Below, piece after piece: positions 24,240 through 32,712 of a stretch of DNA of 39,864 bases. Position 1 is the stretch's first letter. Every line of letters starts with the position of its first letter. A model generated the notes under the pieces. That model did not search any database. It saw only the letters and a program-made list of their open reading frames with translations, and was not told the origin of the DNA. Origin of the DNA: Bradyrhizobium jicamae (lineage in GTDB: Bacteria > Pseudomonadota > Alphaproteobacteria > Rhizobiales > Xanthobacteraceae); the NCBI RefSeq assembly GCF_018130215.1, contig NZ_JAFCKQ010000063.1:1-39864 (forward strand). The letters run 5' to 3'. The position numbers and the translations under genes are program-made.

Positions 24240-24426
24240 ATTTTCTCCAATTTTAGCCGTTTGGCTGAAGCGTGCCCAGGCTGGCTCATGATGGACTGGA
24301 CCGACTGACGCGTAGCGGTGGGAAGCGTCAATCTAAAACGTGCGGCGTTACAAATTGATCCCCATGAGAGGCCCAGACGTCCGTCTTGTTGTTCATGAAC
24401 GGGCTGGGCTGCAATTGGATTCGGTT

Positions 24427-24525
24427 GGCCGACTGATAAGAATATTCCACAAACGAAGTCGGTTCGCTAACCGATAAGGTTTGGTCGCAAACCCTATCAG
24501 TTGACGAAACGCTTATCAGTCGGCC
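24427..24525. repeat. Nested inverted repeats (about 99 bp)
   Basis: The outer arms GGCCGACTGATAAG (24427-24440) and CTTATCAGTCGGCC (24512-24525) are perfect 14-bp complements. Inside, AACCGATAAGGTTTG (24469-24483) and CAAACCCTATCAGTT (24488-24502) pair at 13 of 15 positions around GTCG, with further partial pairing out to 24463 and 24508. CCGACT/AGTCGG (24430/24457) adds a third pairing option. The unit resembles a recombinase site or a small non-autonomous element. It shares GACTGATAA with the dyad at 32144. Confidence 0.65.
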
Positions 24526-24791
24526 CAAGCAACCGCGCGTCTCTTTGGCTTCTTCTTCTCGGGCAAATTAGGTTCCGGAAGCAATAAGACGCCCATTTAT
24601 GTTTCCCAAGCTGCTTCCGTTACAGATCTGTTCGGCGGCCCCGATGTCTGTTCCTGGAGATATCGGTGATCTAACTCTGCGTGGACGGATCTGCGAGATC
24701 AAGAATTTAGCGGTCGCAGCGACACCTGCCAGCAATTCGATCGGGTCAAAGACGAATGTGTTGGACTGCTGGATATCGGATCGCTCCAGTG

Positions 24792-24815
24792 AGGGCGCCA
24801 CGAGGCGCTCTTTTC
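24792..24815 (+). terminator. Probable rho-independent terminator, plus strand
   Basis: AGGGCGCC (24792-24799) and GGCGCTCT (24804-24811) form an 8-bp stem with one wobble and an ACGA loop, followed by TTTT. It would stop plus-strand transcription before the convergent crotonase gene. Confidence 0.5.
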
Positions 24816-24866
24816 ATCCGCATCGGCGCCCGCAAAGCCACGCGGGGCGCCGAAACAGGACGACGA

Positions 24867-25709
24867 TCAGCCGGGCTGCCTAACTGTAGCTTCGCCGTCC
24901 GTCCGCCCGAACGAAGTGAGGTACCGGCCAAAGTTCAACTCGAAGTCGCTCGGAACGCCGTAACCGATACCGCGGATCTTGGCGCGGCGGGCCTGCGCAC
25001 TGGGTCCAGCCAGGATCGAAAAGATCATGTCATTGCTCGACTGAAGCTCGCCGGCCGTCGGCATTCCGAACCGATTGATCTGCTCCTTTGCTGCGGCGAG
25101 CACTTCGCGGTCGAATGAGGCCAGACGCCTGGCAAACGTATCGACAAACGAGTCGAGGACGTCGTCGTCCAGCGTACGGTTCACCCAACCATAGCGTTCG
25201 GCGATATCGGCATCGAAATCGTCGCCGCTAAGCGCGATCTCGAGCGCCCGCGAGCGGCCGACCAGCCGCGGGAGCCATTCCAGCGCTCCGCCGCCCGGGA
25301 TCAGGCCGACGCCGATCTCAGGCTGGCCGAACAGGGCGTTCTGCCGGCTGGCAAAGCGCATGTCACACGCCAGCACGAACTCGTTGCCGATGCCGCGCGT
25401 GCGGCCGCGAACCTTGGCAATGCTCACGACGGGCGCGGACGAAAGGCGCAGCACAAAATCGCGCCAAAGGTCCAGCACGTTTGGTTGTTTGGCCGCTTTC
25501 GCGACGTCGAGATGGGCGACGAAAAAGTCAGGATTCGCGGACTGGAATACGACGACCTTTACAGACGGGTCGGCCTCGATGTCCGTCATGAGCGCTCTCA
25601 ATTCCTCGATGGTTTCGGGAATGAACATGTTGATCGGCGGATTGCTGAAAGTGATCGTCCACCGGACCGGATGGGTGCGATCGGTCGTGAATTGCGACGA
25701 GTTGGTCAT
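24867..25709 (-). CDS. Enoyl-CoA hydratase/isomerase (crotonase) family protein
   Basis: 280 residues starting at ATG 25709 after CAGGAGACG. The crotonase fold is visible, with the two catalytic-type glutamates kept: Glu110 in GIGNEFVLACDMRFA and Glu131 in GQPEIGVGLIPGGGALEWL. The oxyanion segment differs from the usual A-D-L/I (here VAHLDVAKAA). The C-terminal third is diverged, so a non-standard acyl substrate is possible. It is the last gene of a cupin-isochorismatase-crotonase run on the minus strand, 79 bp after the hydrolase. The precise reaction is not assignable. Confidence 0.85.
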   Translation of the reverse strand: MTNSSQFTTDRTHPVRWTITFSNPPINMFIPETIEELRALMTDIEADPSVKVVVFQSANPDFFVAHLDVAKAAKQPNVLDLWRDFVLRLSSAPVVSIAKVRGRTRGIGNEFVLACDMRFASRQNALFGQPEIGVGLIPGGGALEWLPRLVGRSRALEIALSGDDFDADIAERYGWVNRTLDDDVLDSFVDTFARRLASFDREVLAAAKEQINRFGMPTAGELQSSNDMIFSILAGPSAQARRAKIRGIGYGVPSDFELNFGRYLTSFGRTDGEATVRQPG

Positions 25710-25788
25710 GGTGCGTCTCCTGGGTTGATAGGCTTGCGTTCAATTTACCTTGGTACTCGGCAGCTAACGCCCACCGAATTCGGAAGGC

Positions 25789-26415
25789 TTAGGCAGAAGG
25801 CATCAAATCGATGACCTCGCTCGCCGTCATGATGGCGCTCGCATAGCTAGGAATGTTGACCTCGAGCGCGGCCTCCATCTCTCTGTCCGAGAAATCGGCT
25901 GTCGCATCCTTGATCACTGTGACGCCGTAGCCGAGCTCGGCAGCAAAGCGAACGGTCGCTTCGAGGCATGTGTGCGCGATGAGACCCATCACGATGAGCT
26001 GTTGAATGCAGTGCTTCTTGAGTTGCAGGTCCAGGTCGGTATTCGCGAACCCGCTGGAGCACCAATGTTCGCTCGCGACGATCTCGCCGGGCTTGGGCTC
26101 AAACCCGGGATGCAGCTCTCCACCCCACGTGCCGAATTCGAAGGTTTTGTTTTTCCACGCCGCTTTTTGGACGGGCGCGATGTTTTTCCATGTCTCGTAG
26201 TCGCCCGGACGGTAGCGGTGGTGCAGTGCGTAGAAGACCCGAAGCTTTGCCTGGCGCGCAGCGTTCAGGACCTGCAGCATGTGAGGGACGCAGCCATTTG
26301 CTTCGGCAACGGCCCGGATGCGGCCCCACAGCTTGCCTCCTTCGGAAATGAAATCGTTGTACGGATCGATTACGAGAAGCGCCGTGATCTCCCTGTCATA
26401 TGCTTGTCGCGTCAT
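25789..26415 (-). CDS. Isochorismatase-family cysteine hydrolase
   Basis: 208 residues with the catalytic Asp17 in LLVIDPYNDF and the nucleophile Cys150 in GLIAHTCLEATVRFAAELGY, followed by KDATADFSDREMEAA, as in plasmid-type isochorismatase-like amidohydrolases. The family lysine normally just before EHW appears to be Ser115 (VASEHWCSSGFANTDLD), so the triad may be incomplete. The ATG overlaps the end of the cupin frame (ATGA). Substrates of such proteins range from isochorismate to nicotinamide, carbamoyl sarcosine and other amides, so the name is only a fold label. Confidence 0.85.
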   Translation of the reverse strand: MTRQAYDREITALLVIDPYNDFISEGGKLWGRIRAVAEANGCVPHMLQVLNAARQAKLRVFYALHHRYRPGDYETWKNIAPVQKAAWKNKTFEFGTWGGELHPGFEPKPGEIVASEHWCSSGFANTDLDLQLKKHCIQQLIVMGLIAHTCLEATVRFAAELGYGVTVIKDATADFSDREMEAALEVNIPSYASAIMTASEVIDLMPSA

Positions 26416-26668
26416 CGCTCTTCTCCGTCGGAATAGTTGGGTTGTCGAAGCGTCACTTCAAAAATGTCAGGGGCGATTTTCCCTCGATCTTCAAGTAAGC
26501 CGTCCAGGATGCAAATGATCTCTTCGCCCGGATGCACATGCTGACCGAAGGCAGCACCCGGAACACACTCAATGTGCAACTGACCGCCGTTGGCGGCGGC
26601 AAAGCACTTGCGTTGATCAGGATTGTTGCTGCCGCGATGCGCGCTGTCTTCAGGAAAGGAACGACCAT
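26412..26668 (-). pseudogene. Cupin-domain protein, frameshifted
   Basis: ATG 26668 follows a strong GAGGAGG site. The first frame gives a hydrophobic, signal-like start (VPFLKTARIAAATILINASA). From about 26595 the cupin continues in another frame: ANGGQLHIECVPGAAFGQHV and HPGEEIICILDGLLED, ending at the TGA that overlaps the next ATG. The HxH and E of the metal site lie in the second frame. A one-base indel in the GCCGCCGCC run explains the break. The domain is also shorter than usual. First gene of the operon. Confidence 0.7.
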
Positions 26669-26769
26669 GTTGGCCTCCTCGGGTTCGGCCTTCCGTGGAC
26701 CCAACCGCGCCGGATGGTTCCGGCCGGTTGATGTGCCGTGATCTAAGCGCGGACCTGAGACAATTGCCC

Positions 26770-26793
26770 GTTATGGGTCGTTAGCGCGCGTTA
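26770..26793. promoter_or_regulatory. Three GTTA half-sites at 10-bp spacing upstream of the cupin operon
   Basis: GTTA begins at 26770, 26780 and 26790 on the plus strand. Read toward the cupin operon (minus strand) this is TAAC-N6-TAAC-N6-TAACGGG, followed after 21 bases by TAGATC, which could be a -10 element. Direct half-sites one helical turn apart are typical for OmpR-type winged-helix proteins. The same array precedes the epoxide hydrolase gene. Confidence 0.7.
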
Positions 26794-26930
26794 GCTCCTG
26801 CAAGCGCCTGGACCATTGTGGGGCGAAGAGTAGTGCCGGGGCGCAATCGAGAAGTCGCGCGCGAACCTGCAACGCGAGGCATCACCGAATGCGGACCTTT
26901 TTTCAGCACCGGTTTGCTAATCGCCGGGGA

Positions 26931-29783
26931 TCATTTCAAGGCAGCGAGCAACTCCTCGGCTGCCTTGAGCTCGGCCGTTTCAAATCCCTCGCTGAACTCT
27001 CGATAGACTGACTGCAGCAGCATCCGCGCTTTTTCTGACTGGCCGTTCTCGACCAGGAACCTGGCAAGGTCTCGCGCCGTTCGCAATTCCCATCCGCGCG
27101 CACCCTGACCGCGGCTCAAGTCAAGCGATTCGTTGAAGCAGGTCTCCGCTTCGCGCAAATCGGCCTCACGCGTGGAGAGAAGTCCTCCTTTTACGCGCAG
27201 CAGTTCCGGCATGTACAACATCTCACCGCTGGTTTCGACCTGCCGAATGGTTTGCTCGACCAGGGCCTTACCTTCATCGGACCGCCCGGTCGCTGCAAGT
27301 CCCTGCGCCAGCGTCATGTTGAACTCCGTGGTGAGCACTTCATGGCGGGCAGCGTGGAGCCTCTCCAATATTTTCTGCAGATCGTTGATACCTGCTTCGG
27401 TGCGCCCTCGCAGGATATCCAGTTCGGCCTTACGAGCTCGTCCGATCGCCACAAGAGGTCCAAGGGTGTTTGCTTCGGCGTGGGAGAACGACAAGTCAGT
27501 ATAGTGTTGGGAGCCATCGAGATCGCCGGCCCAGAGGAACACCGTTGCCGCGCCGGCCAAAACCAGTGCCAGCGCTGCCGGATGCCCCATGGCTTCGGAC
27601 GCTACGACACCCTGGCGTGCAAGGTCCATCGCCTGGGCCGGATAACCTTGCAGCCACAACGTCCGTGCGAGCGAGATATATGAATAATAGTGGGGGTCAT
27701 AGCTGAGGAGGATCGGGCCACGCTGGGATTGCGAGAATATCCGCATCAGGGAATCCAGTTCCGCGCGGGAGCCGGCAAGGTCACCCGCAGTCTGGAGTGC
27801 TCGTCCCAACATGGCGTGGGCCAGAGCCTTGACCGCCTGATCGTCGGACGCTTCGGCGATAACCCGGCAACGTCTGGCGCACTGCAGGGCAGACCTGAGA
27901 TCTCCTTTGCGGGCATGGAAGTAACGTTCCATGTTGAGTATTCCGGCTTGATGGGCCGTGTCGCCATGTTCTTCGGCGATAGCCATGCTCCGCTGCAGCG
28001 CCTCACTTACGGCGCTGCTCTCTCCGTACATTTGCGAGGACGAGAACCCGAAGGCGGCCCGGAGATGCATTTCGTCAAGACCACCCGCCGACCTCTCGTC
28101 GAGGGCGAGAATGGCGAGTTGCGACCAGCGGTGACATTCCGGAAGTAAGGACATCGCTAGAAAGACCTGTACTGCGGCGGCAGCAAGCTTGATGCCAACC
28201 GCGGTATTTCCTTGAGGTGAAAAGCACCATTCGAGCGCAGTTCGAACATTGTTGATGCCGGCAAAATGCGCCGACCGGTCGGCCCCGCTCGACGTGACCG
28301 ACCATTCCTTCCCGCTGTGCTCCAGCCATCGAGCGAAATAAGCCGCATGCCGTGTCGAGAGGTTCGCAGCCTCGGCGTCGTCGATGCCGATCTCCAGCGC
28401 ATAGGCGCGCGTTGTGTCGAGAAGCCGGTAGCGCATCATCGCGCCCAGCGGGCTTGCTGCCACGATCGATTTGGCGACGAGACTGTCCAGGCCGCCGAGG
28501 ACGGCCGACCGGTCGACAGTGGCGCTGGTGACAATTTCCAGCGCCGCGTCCAGGGTGAAATGGCCGACGAATACAGCGAGCCTGCGAAGCACCGCGCGCT
28601 CCGCTTCCGTCAGGAGCCCGAAACTCCAATCCAGGGTTGCCTGCAGCGTCTTTTGCCGAGCTGGTGCGGTTCGCGATCCCGACCACAGCAGAGTGAGGCG
28701 CTGATCGAGAAGGTCCGCGGTTTTCTGTAGTCCATAGGATTCGACACGTCTTGCCGCCAGTTCGATTGCGAGCGGCACTCCATCGAGCTTTCGACAGATG
28801 CTTGCGACGATCGGCGCTTCCTTCTCGCTGAGGTCCAGGCGTGCGCCGCTCGCCACCGCGCGTTCGACGAACAGCTGCGTCGCCGGGAACGTTCGAACTG
28901 CGGCCGCTGTAAGTTCCGGATCGTCCGGTGGAAAGGCCAGCGCGTCCAATCGGTAGATGTGCTCGCCTTCGACCCGAAGCGCTTCACGGCTGGTTGCTAG
29001 GATGTAGACCTGCGGCGCTGATTCGAAGATGCTCGCCGCCAGCGATGCTACCGCTTCGACAAGGTGCTCGCATGTGTCGAGGACCAGCAGAATTCGCTTG
29101 TTGCGCAGGTAGGCGATCAGGCTCGGCGTCGCATCGTTCGATTGTACCGAAAGTCCAAGCATGGAGGCGATGCCCGCGGTCACAAGACTCGGCTCAGCGA
29201 GCATTCCGAGATCAACGAATAGCAGGGCGCCCGAAAACGTCTCGACCAGCTGATGTCCGACCGCGACTGCAACGGTGGTTTTGCCGACGCCGCCGGCACC
29301 CACGATCGTGACGAGCCGTGACGCGTTCAGTTGGGCCGAAAGCCTCTGCACGTCCTCGTCGCGGCCAACCACCCGGCTCAGGCGGTTTGGGAGGTTGGCG
29401 TGGGGAAAAGCGGTTGCGACGACTGGTGCGACATCCGAGGAACGATCCTGCCGCGACACAGGCGCCACGAAGCAATATCCGCGTCCTGGCAATGTCGTGA
29501 TGTATCGGGCGTCACCCTTCCCATCGCCCAGCGCTTTACGCAGGCCATTCATGTGAAAGCGCAGGCTGCCTTCCTCGACGATGACATCGGGCCAGACCCG
29601 CGCAAGCAAATCCTTCTTGCTCACGATTTCGTTCGGAGTGGAGGTTAGGACGACCAGTATGTCGAGAGCGCGCGCGCCCAATTCGACGGCGATGCCCTCT
29701 TTGGTCAGAAGACGCTCCTTCACCAGCAATTTGAAAGGGCCAAACGACAGACCGCCCTCGGTCGGCTTGATAGCTGTCGCCAT
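26931..29783 (-). CDS. OmpR-type winged-helix regulator with NB-ARC/AAA ATPase and TPR-like C-terminus
   Basis: 950 residues from ATG 29783 (MATAIKPTEGG); the frame extends to 29849 without better support. Residues 10-108 form a Trans_reg_C winged helix (FGPFKLLVKERLL, IVSKKDLLARVWPDVIVEEG, RYITTLPGRGYCF). A STAND-type ATPase follows with Walker A VGAGGVGKTT (161-170) and Walker B ILLVLDTCEHL. The C-terminal 450 residues are helical-repeat rich (TPR/MalT-like), presumably the signal sensor. It is divergent from the epoxide hydrolase gene with a three-half-site array between them; the same array precedes the cupin operon. Likely an activator that oligomerises on ATP and inducer binding. Intact. 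Confidence 0.88.
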   Translation of the reverse strand: MATAIKPTEGGLSFGPFKLLVKERLLTKEGIAVELGARALDILVVLTSTPNEIVSKKDLLARVWPDVIVEEGSLRFHMNGLRKALGDGKGDARYITTLPGRGYCFVAPVSRQDRSSDVAPVVATAFPHANLPNRLSRVVGRDEDVQRLSAQLNASRLVTIVGAGGVGKTTVAVAVGHQLVETFSGALLFVDLGMLAEPSLVTAGIASMLGLSVQSNDATPSLIAYLRNKRILLVLDTCEHLVEAVASLAASIFESAPQVYILATSREALRVEGEHIYRLDALAFPPDDPELTAAAVRTFPATQLFVERAVASGARLDLSEKEAPIVASICRKLDGVPLAIELAARRVESYGLQKTADLLDQRLTLLWSGSRTAPARQKTLQATLDWSFGLLTEAERAVLRRLAVFVGHFTLDAALEIVTSATVDRSAVLGGLDSLVAKSIVAASPLGAMMRYRLLDTTRAYALEIGIDDAEAANLSTRHAAYFARWLEHSGKEWSVTSSGADRSAHFAGINNVRTALEWCFSPQGNTAVGIKLAAAAVQVFLAMSLLPECHRWSQLAILALDERSAGGLDEMHLRAAFGFSSSQMYGESSAVSEALQRSMAIAEEHGDTAHQAGILNMERYFHARKGDLRSALQCARRCRVIAEASDDQAVKALAHAMLGRALQTAGDLAGSRAELDSLMRIFSQSQRGPILLSYDPHYYSYISLARTLWLQGYPAQAMDLARQGVVASEAMGHPAALALVLAGAATVFLWAGDLDGSQHYTDLSFSHAEANTLGPLVAIGRARKAELDILRGRTEAGINDLQKILERLHAARHEVLTTEFNMTLAQGLAATGRSDEGKALVEQTIRQVETSGEMLYMPELLRVKGGLLSTREADLREAETCFNESLDLSRGQGARGWELRTARDLARFLVENGQSEKARMLLQSVYREFSEGFETAELKAAEELLAALK

Positions 29784-29928
29784 ACAGACCTCGGTGAACG
29801 CGCCTGCCCAGCTGGATGTCGTGAGACTACGATCCTTCCTGCAAACCACAAAGGGCCCGCCAAGAGAACATTTTCCCGAACAACCAAGGAGCCGAATTTA
29901 CACGAAGCGACAACAGCTTAGCCGCTGC

Positions 29929-29952
29929 TAACGAGCGATAACAAAGCCTAAC
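29929..29952. promoter_or_regulatory. Three TAAC half-sites at 10-bp spacing upstream of the epoxide hydrolase gene
   Basis: TAAC begins at 29929, 29939 and 29949, with a degenerate TAGC at 29919. Read toward the epoxide hydrolase it is TAAC-N6-TAAC-N6-TAACGGG, then 20 bases later TAGGTC, closely matching the arrangement before the cupin operon. It lies in the divergent region with the winged-helix regulator, the probable ligand. Confidence 0.75.
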
Positions 29953-30032
29953 GGGTGATTTCATCCGCACGGGGATAGGTCTTGGGCCGCACGCAAGGCC
30001 GCGAGCAAACCATCAACCCCAGGAGAGACACC

Positions 30033-31352
30033 ATGGATAACATCAAGACTTCCGAGACAATCGATCCGGATCGCCGTCGGCTGCTGGGCGCTGCCGCGCA
30101 GGGCATTGCTGCCATCAGCGCAGTGAGCCTGCTTCCGTCAGAATTGGTCGCAGCGCCGGCGAACGAAGCAATCCGCCCCTTCGGCAGTGTCAATATTCCG
30201 GAAAATGCGCTCGTCGATCTGCGACGACGCATCCTCGCGACCCGTTGGCCCGATCGGGAGACGGTCAATGATGCGTCCCAAGGCGTGCAGCTCGCAACGA
30301 TGCAGGCGCTCGCGCGATACTGGGCGACGGAGTATGATTGGCGGAAAATCGAGGCCAAAATAAACGCCCTGCCGCAGTTCATCACCGAAATCGACGGGCT
30401 GGACATTCACTTCATTCACGTCCGCTCAAAGCACGAAAACGCGCTGCCGCTGATCGTCACGCACGGATGGCCCGGCTCGATCACCGAACAGATGAAGATC
30501 ATCGATCCGCTGACCAATCCCACGGCGCATGGCGGCGACGCGTCCGATGCATTCCATGTGGTGATTCCGTCCATGCCTGGCTACGGGTTTTCTGGCAAGC
30601 CGACTGTGACCGGCTGGGACCCGGTCCATATTGCACGAGCCTGGACAGTGCTGATGAAGCGCCTCGGATACACGAAATTCGTTGCGCAGGGAGGCGATTG
30701 GGGTGCGATCATCACCGAGTTGATGGGTGTGCAGGCGCCGACGGAATTGCTCGGCATTCACACCAATATGGCCAACGTCATTCCGCTCGACATCGACAAG
30801 CTGGCCTTTTCCGGCGCGCCGGCACCGGCTGATCTCTCGAGCGATGAAAAAATTGCTTACGACCGGTTGAGCTTCGTTTATGCGAAGGGCATTGGCTACG
30901 GCTTCCAGATGGGATTGAGGCCCCAGACGCTGTACGGAATAGCGGATTCGCCGGTCGGCCTGGCGGCTTATTTCCTTGATCACGATGCGCGCAGCTACGA
31001 GATGATCGCACGCGCCTTCAGGGGAGAAACCGAAGGCCTTTCGCGGGACGACGTCCTCGATAATATCACGCTCACCTGGTTGACGGATACAGCGCTCTCC
31101 GGGGCTCGTCTCTATTGGGAGAACAAGGGGGCGTCGTTCTTCGCCGTCAAGGGCGTCGTTGTGCCGACGGCTGTAAGCGTTTTCCCTGACGAACTGTATC
31201 CGGCTCCGCGGAGCTGGGCGGAACGGGCCTATCCCAAGCTCATCCACTACAACAAAGTGGAAAAGGGCGGTCATTTCGCCGCCTGGGAACAGCCGAAGCT
31301 TTTCACAGACGAGCTTCGCGCGGGCTTCAGATCGCTCCGCAAATCAGCTTGA
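30033..31352 (+). CDS. Epoxide hydrolase, Tat-exported
   Basis: 439 residues from ATG 30033 after AGGAGAG. A twin-arginine signal (DPDRRRLLGAAAQGIAAISA, then VAAPA) directs export of the folded enzyme. The epoxide-hydrolase N-terminal domain starts at IRPFGSVNIPENALVDLRRR. The alpha/beta-hydrolase part has the oxyanion motif HGWPG (144-148), nucleophile Asp222 in QGGDWGA and the catalytic His414 in KGGHFAAWEQP. It hydrolyses an epoxide to a diol, probably in the periplasm. Controlled, by inference, by the divergent winged-helix ATPase regulator through the TAAC array. The OsmC-like gene follows 100 bp later. Confidence 0.93.
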   Translation: MDNIKTSETIDPDRRRLLGAAAQGIAAISAVSLLPSELVAAPANEAIRPFGSVNIPENALVDLRRRILATRWPDRETVNDASQGVQLATMQALARYWATEYDWRKIEAKINALPQFITEIDGLDIHFIHVRSKHENALPLIVTHGWPGSITEQMKIIDPLTNPTAHGGDASDAFHVVIPSMPGYGFSGKPTVTGWDPVHIARAWTVLMKRLGYTKFVAQGGDWGAIITELMGVQAPTELLGIHTNMANVIPLDIDKLAFSGAPAPADLSSDEKIAYDRLSFVYAKGIGYGFQMGLRPQTLYGIADSPVGLAAYFLDHDARSYEMIARAFRGETEGLSRDDVLDNITLTWLTDTALSGARLYWENKGASFFAVKGVVVPTAVSVFPDELYPAPRSWAERAYPKLIHYNKVEKGGHFAAWEQPKLFTDELRAGFRSLRKSA

Positions 31353-31452
31353 CGACATCAGTCAGCAAGGACGCAGCCCTCGGGACACGTGAGCGAGATG
31401 CGCGCGAGTCCCGAGACTCTTTGCTGAATCATTGCTGAAGAGAAGAAAGACC

Positions 31453-31872
31453 ATGAACCAAATTGCAAAGCTGCTCCACACAGCCAGGACCGAGACCACG
31501 GGTGATCGCGACAATGGCGCCTCGCGTAGCTCTGACGGCCTCTTGGACATCCGGCTTTCGACACCCGGTTCGGCGCGGATTGGCACCAACCCGGAGCAAT
31601 TGTTCGCTGCTGCCTGGTCGGCCTCTTTCGCAAGTGCGATCGCGCTAGCATCTCGCGAAAGAGAACTCTCGCTTCCGGCCAAAGTCAGGATCGACGCCGA
31701 AGTCGACCTGAACCTCGGGGAGTACGGCTACCTCCTCAGCGCACGGTTCAGTGTGTCGATCCCGGGTTTGGCAAGCCACGTCGCAAAAGACCTAGTCGAC
31801 GAGGCTGGGGAACTTTGTCCGTACTCAAAAGCCACGCGCGGAAATGTTGAGGTGACGGTCACGCTGATCTGA
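31453..31872 (+). CDS. OsmC/Ohr-family protein lacking the peroxidatic cysteine
   Basis: 139 residues from ATG 31453 (MNQIAKLLHTARTETTG) after GAGAAGAAAGA. The pattern GSARIGTNPEQLFAAAWSAS and the C-terminal CPYSKATRGNVEVTV are those of Ohr/OsmC peroxiredoxin-like proteins. The Ohr consensus reads QLFAAGYxACF, but here it is QLFAAAWSASF, so the peroxidatic cysteine is Ser58 (codon TCT, one change from TGT). The resolving cysteine in CPYS remains. It should not reduce organic hydroperoxides in the normal way and may have another role or be decaying. Probably co-transcribed with the epoxide hydrolase. Confidence 0.88.
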   Translation: MNQIAKLLHTARTETTGDRDNGASRSSDGLLDIRLSTPGSARIGTNPEQLFAAAWSASFASAIALASRERELSLPAKVRIDAEVDLNLGEYGYLLSARFSVSIPGLASHVAKDLVDEAGELCPYSKATRGNVEVTVTLI

Positions 31873-32143
31873 GCGGATTTCGGTTGTCGTATTGAGGAAC
31901 GTTTGAGCGCACAATTCGAAGTAGACCGAACCTTACTGAAACCGGGCCAAACAACCATCCGGATTGAATTTCACTCCCATATCGTCGGAACGGGTTCACG
32001 AAAATGGCGCAAAGTTCGGCATGACACCGCACTACGCGCAGGCGTGCTTGGTCGGGCTCCACGTCGGAGATCGGAACACCGGGAGCCTAGCGAGGAGGAG
32101 CGCGCTCGCCGAAAGATCGCGCGGAATCAAGAGGAGGGAATGG

Positions 32144-32175
32144 ACTGATAAAGTTTCATACAAAAACTTATCAGT
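32144..32175. repeat. Dyad ACTGATAA...TTATCAGT
   Basis: ACTGATAA(A)GTTT (32144-32156) pairs with AAACTTATCAGT (32164-32175) around a seven-base AT-rich loop, perfect apart from one unpaired A. It shares GACTGATAA with the outer arm of the nested repeat at 24427. Both could be binding sites of one protein or relics of one type of element. Confidence 0.5.
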
Positions 32176-32267
32176 GCCGACGGACCTCCAATTGCGCATG
32201 CGGGAGGAGTGCCTGTATCGCAAGATAGAGTTCTCGGCGATCCCGTATCGATCATCGACCCAGGCAG

Positions 32268-32301
32268 ACAAAGAAAAGAGGGCGCCCGCGAGAGCGCCCT
32301 C
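32268..32301 (-). terminator. Rho-independent terminator of the sugar-type ABC operon, minus strand
   Basis: GAGGGCGC (32278-32285) and GCGCCCTC (32294-32301) form a perfect 8-bp GC-rich stem. On the minus strand the stem is followed by TTTTCTTTG. It lies about 410 bp beyond the last permease gene, so the transcript may once have included another gene. Confidence 0.7.
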
Positions 32302-32712
32302 TCTAGAGCCCGCGAGCCTCTCGGTCCGACAGGCAAATCCGCCGTCCAGCAATCCGCCGAGATCCGTTCGGCCGGCACTGTCGGACGACATTCACGACAC
32401 GCGGGGGCAGCAAAAGTAGCCCTTCAGACCGTAAGCCCCGTTTGACTCCGAACGAGACAGCCTTGAACGCACGCGGTCCGATCGACGCCGCCTGCGAGCT
32501 GCGCACTTCCATGCTCTCGCAGCGTACGCAGATTGAGATCGTGCACACGCTCCGGTGGAAATCCGCTGGGCTCGCACACAGTTGCCCGCGCGATGCGGCT
32601 GCTATCGGCAGAGGACAGGAAGATGGCCTGGATGAACAGCAGAACGGGATAGGAGCGAAGGTGATCGCCCAGCATCACCCGCCCCGAAGAAGGCGATGCC
32701 GACCAGCCTCGC

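Larger units (their letters stand above)
24240..24866. other. 627-bp convergent intergenic region without a recognised gene
   Basis: Lies between the IclR gene (plus) and the crotonase gene (minus). It contains the nested inverted repeats at 24427-24525 and a terminator-like hairpin at 24792-24815. Open frames of 60-95 codons exist on both strands, but none has a recognisable domain, a convincing ribosome site or coding-like composition. Confidence 0.6.
31873..32712. other. 840-bp region without a recognised gene
   Basis: Between the OsmC-like gene and the 3' end of the sugar-type permease gene. Several 60-150-codon frames overlap on both strands, none with a recognisable domain. It contains the dyad at 32144-32175 and a minus-strand terminator at 32278-32301. 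The ATP-binding genes usually next to such permeases are not found here. Confidence 0.6.
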
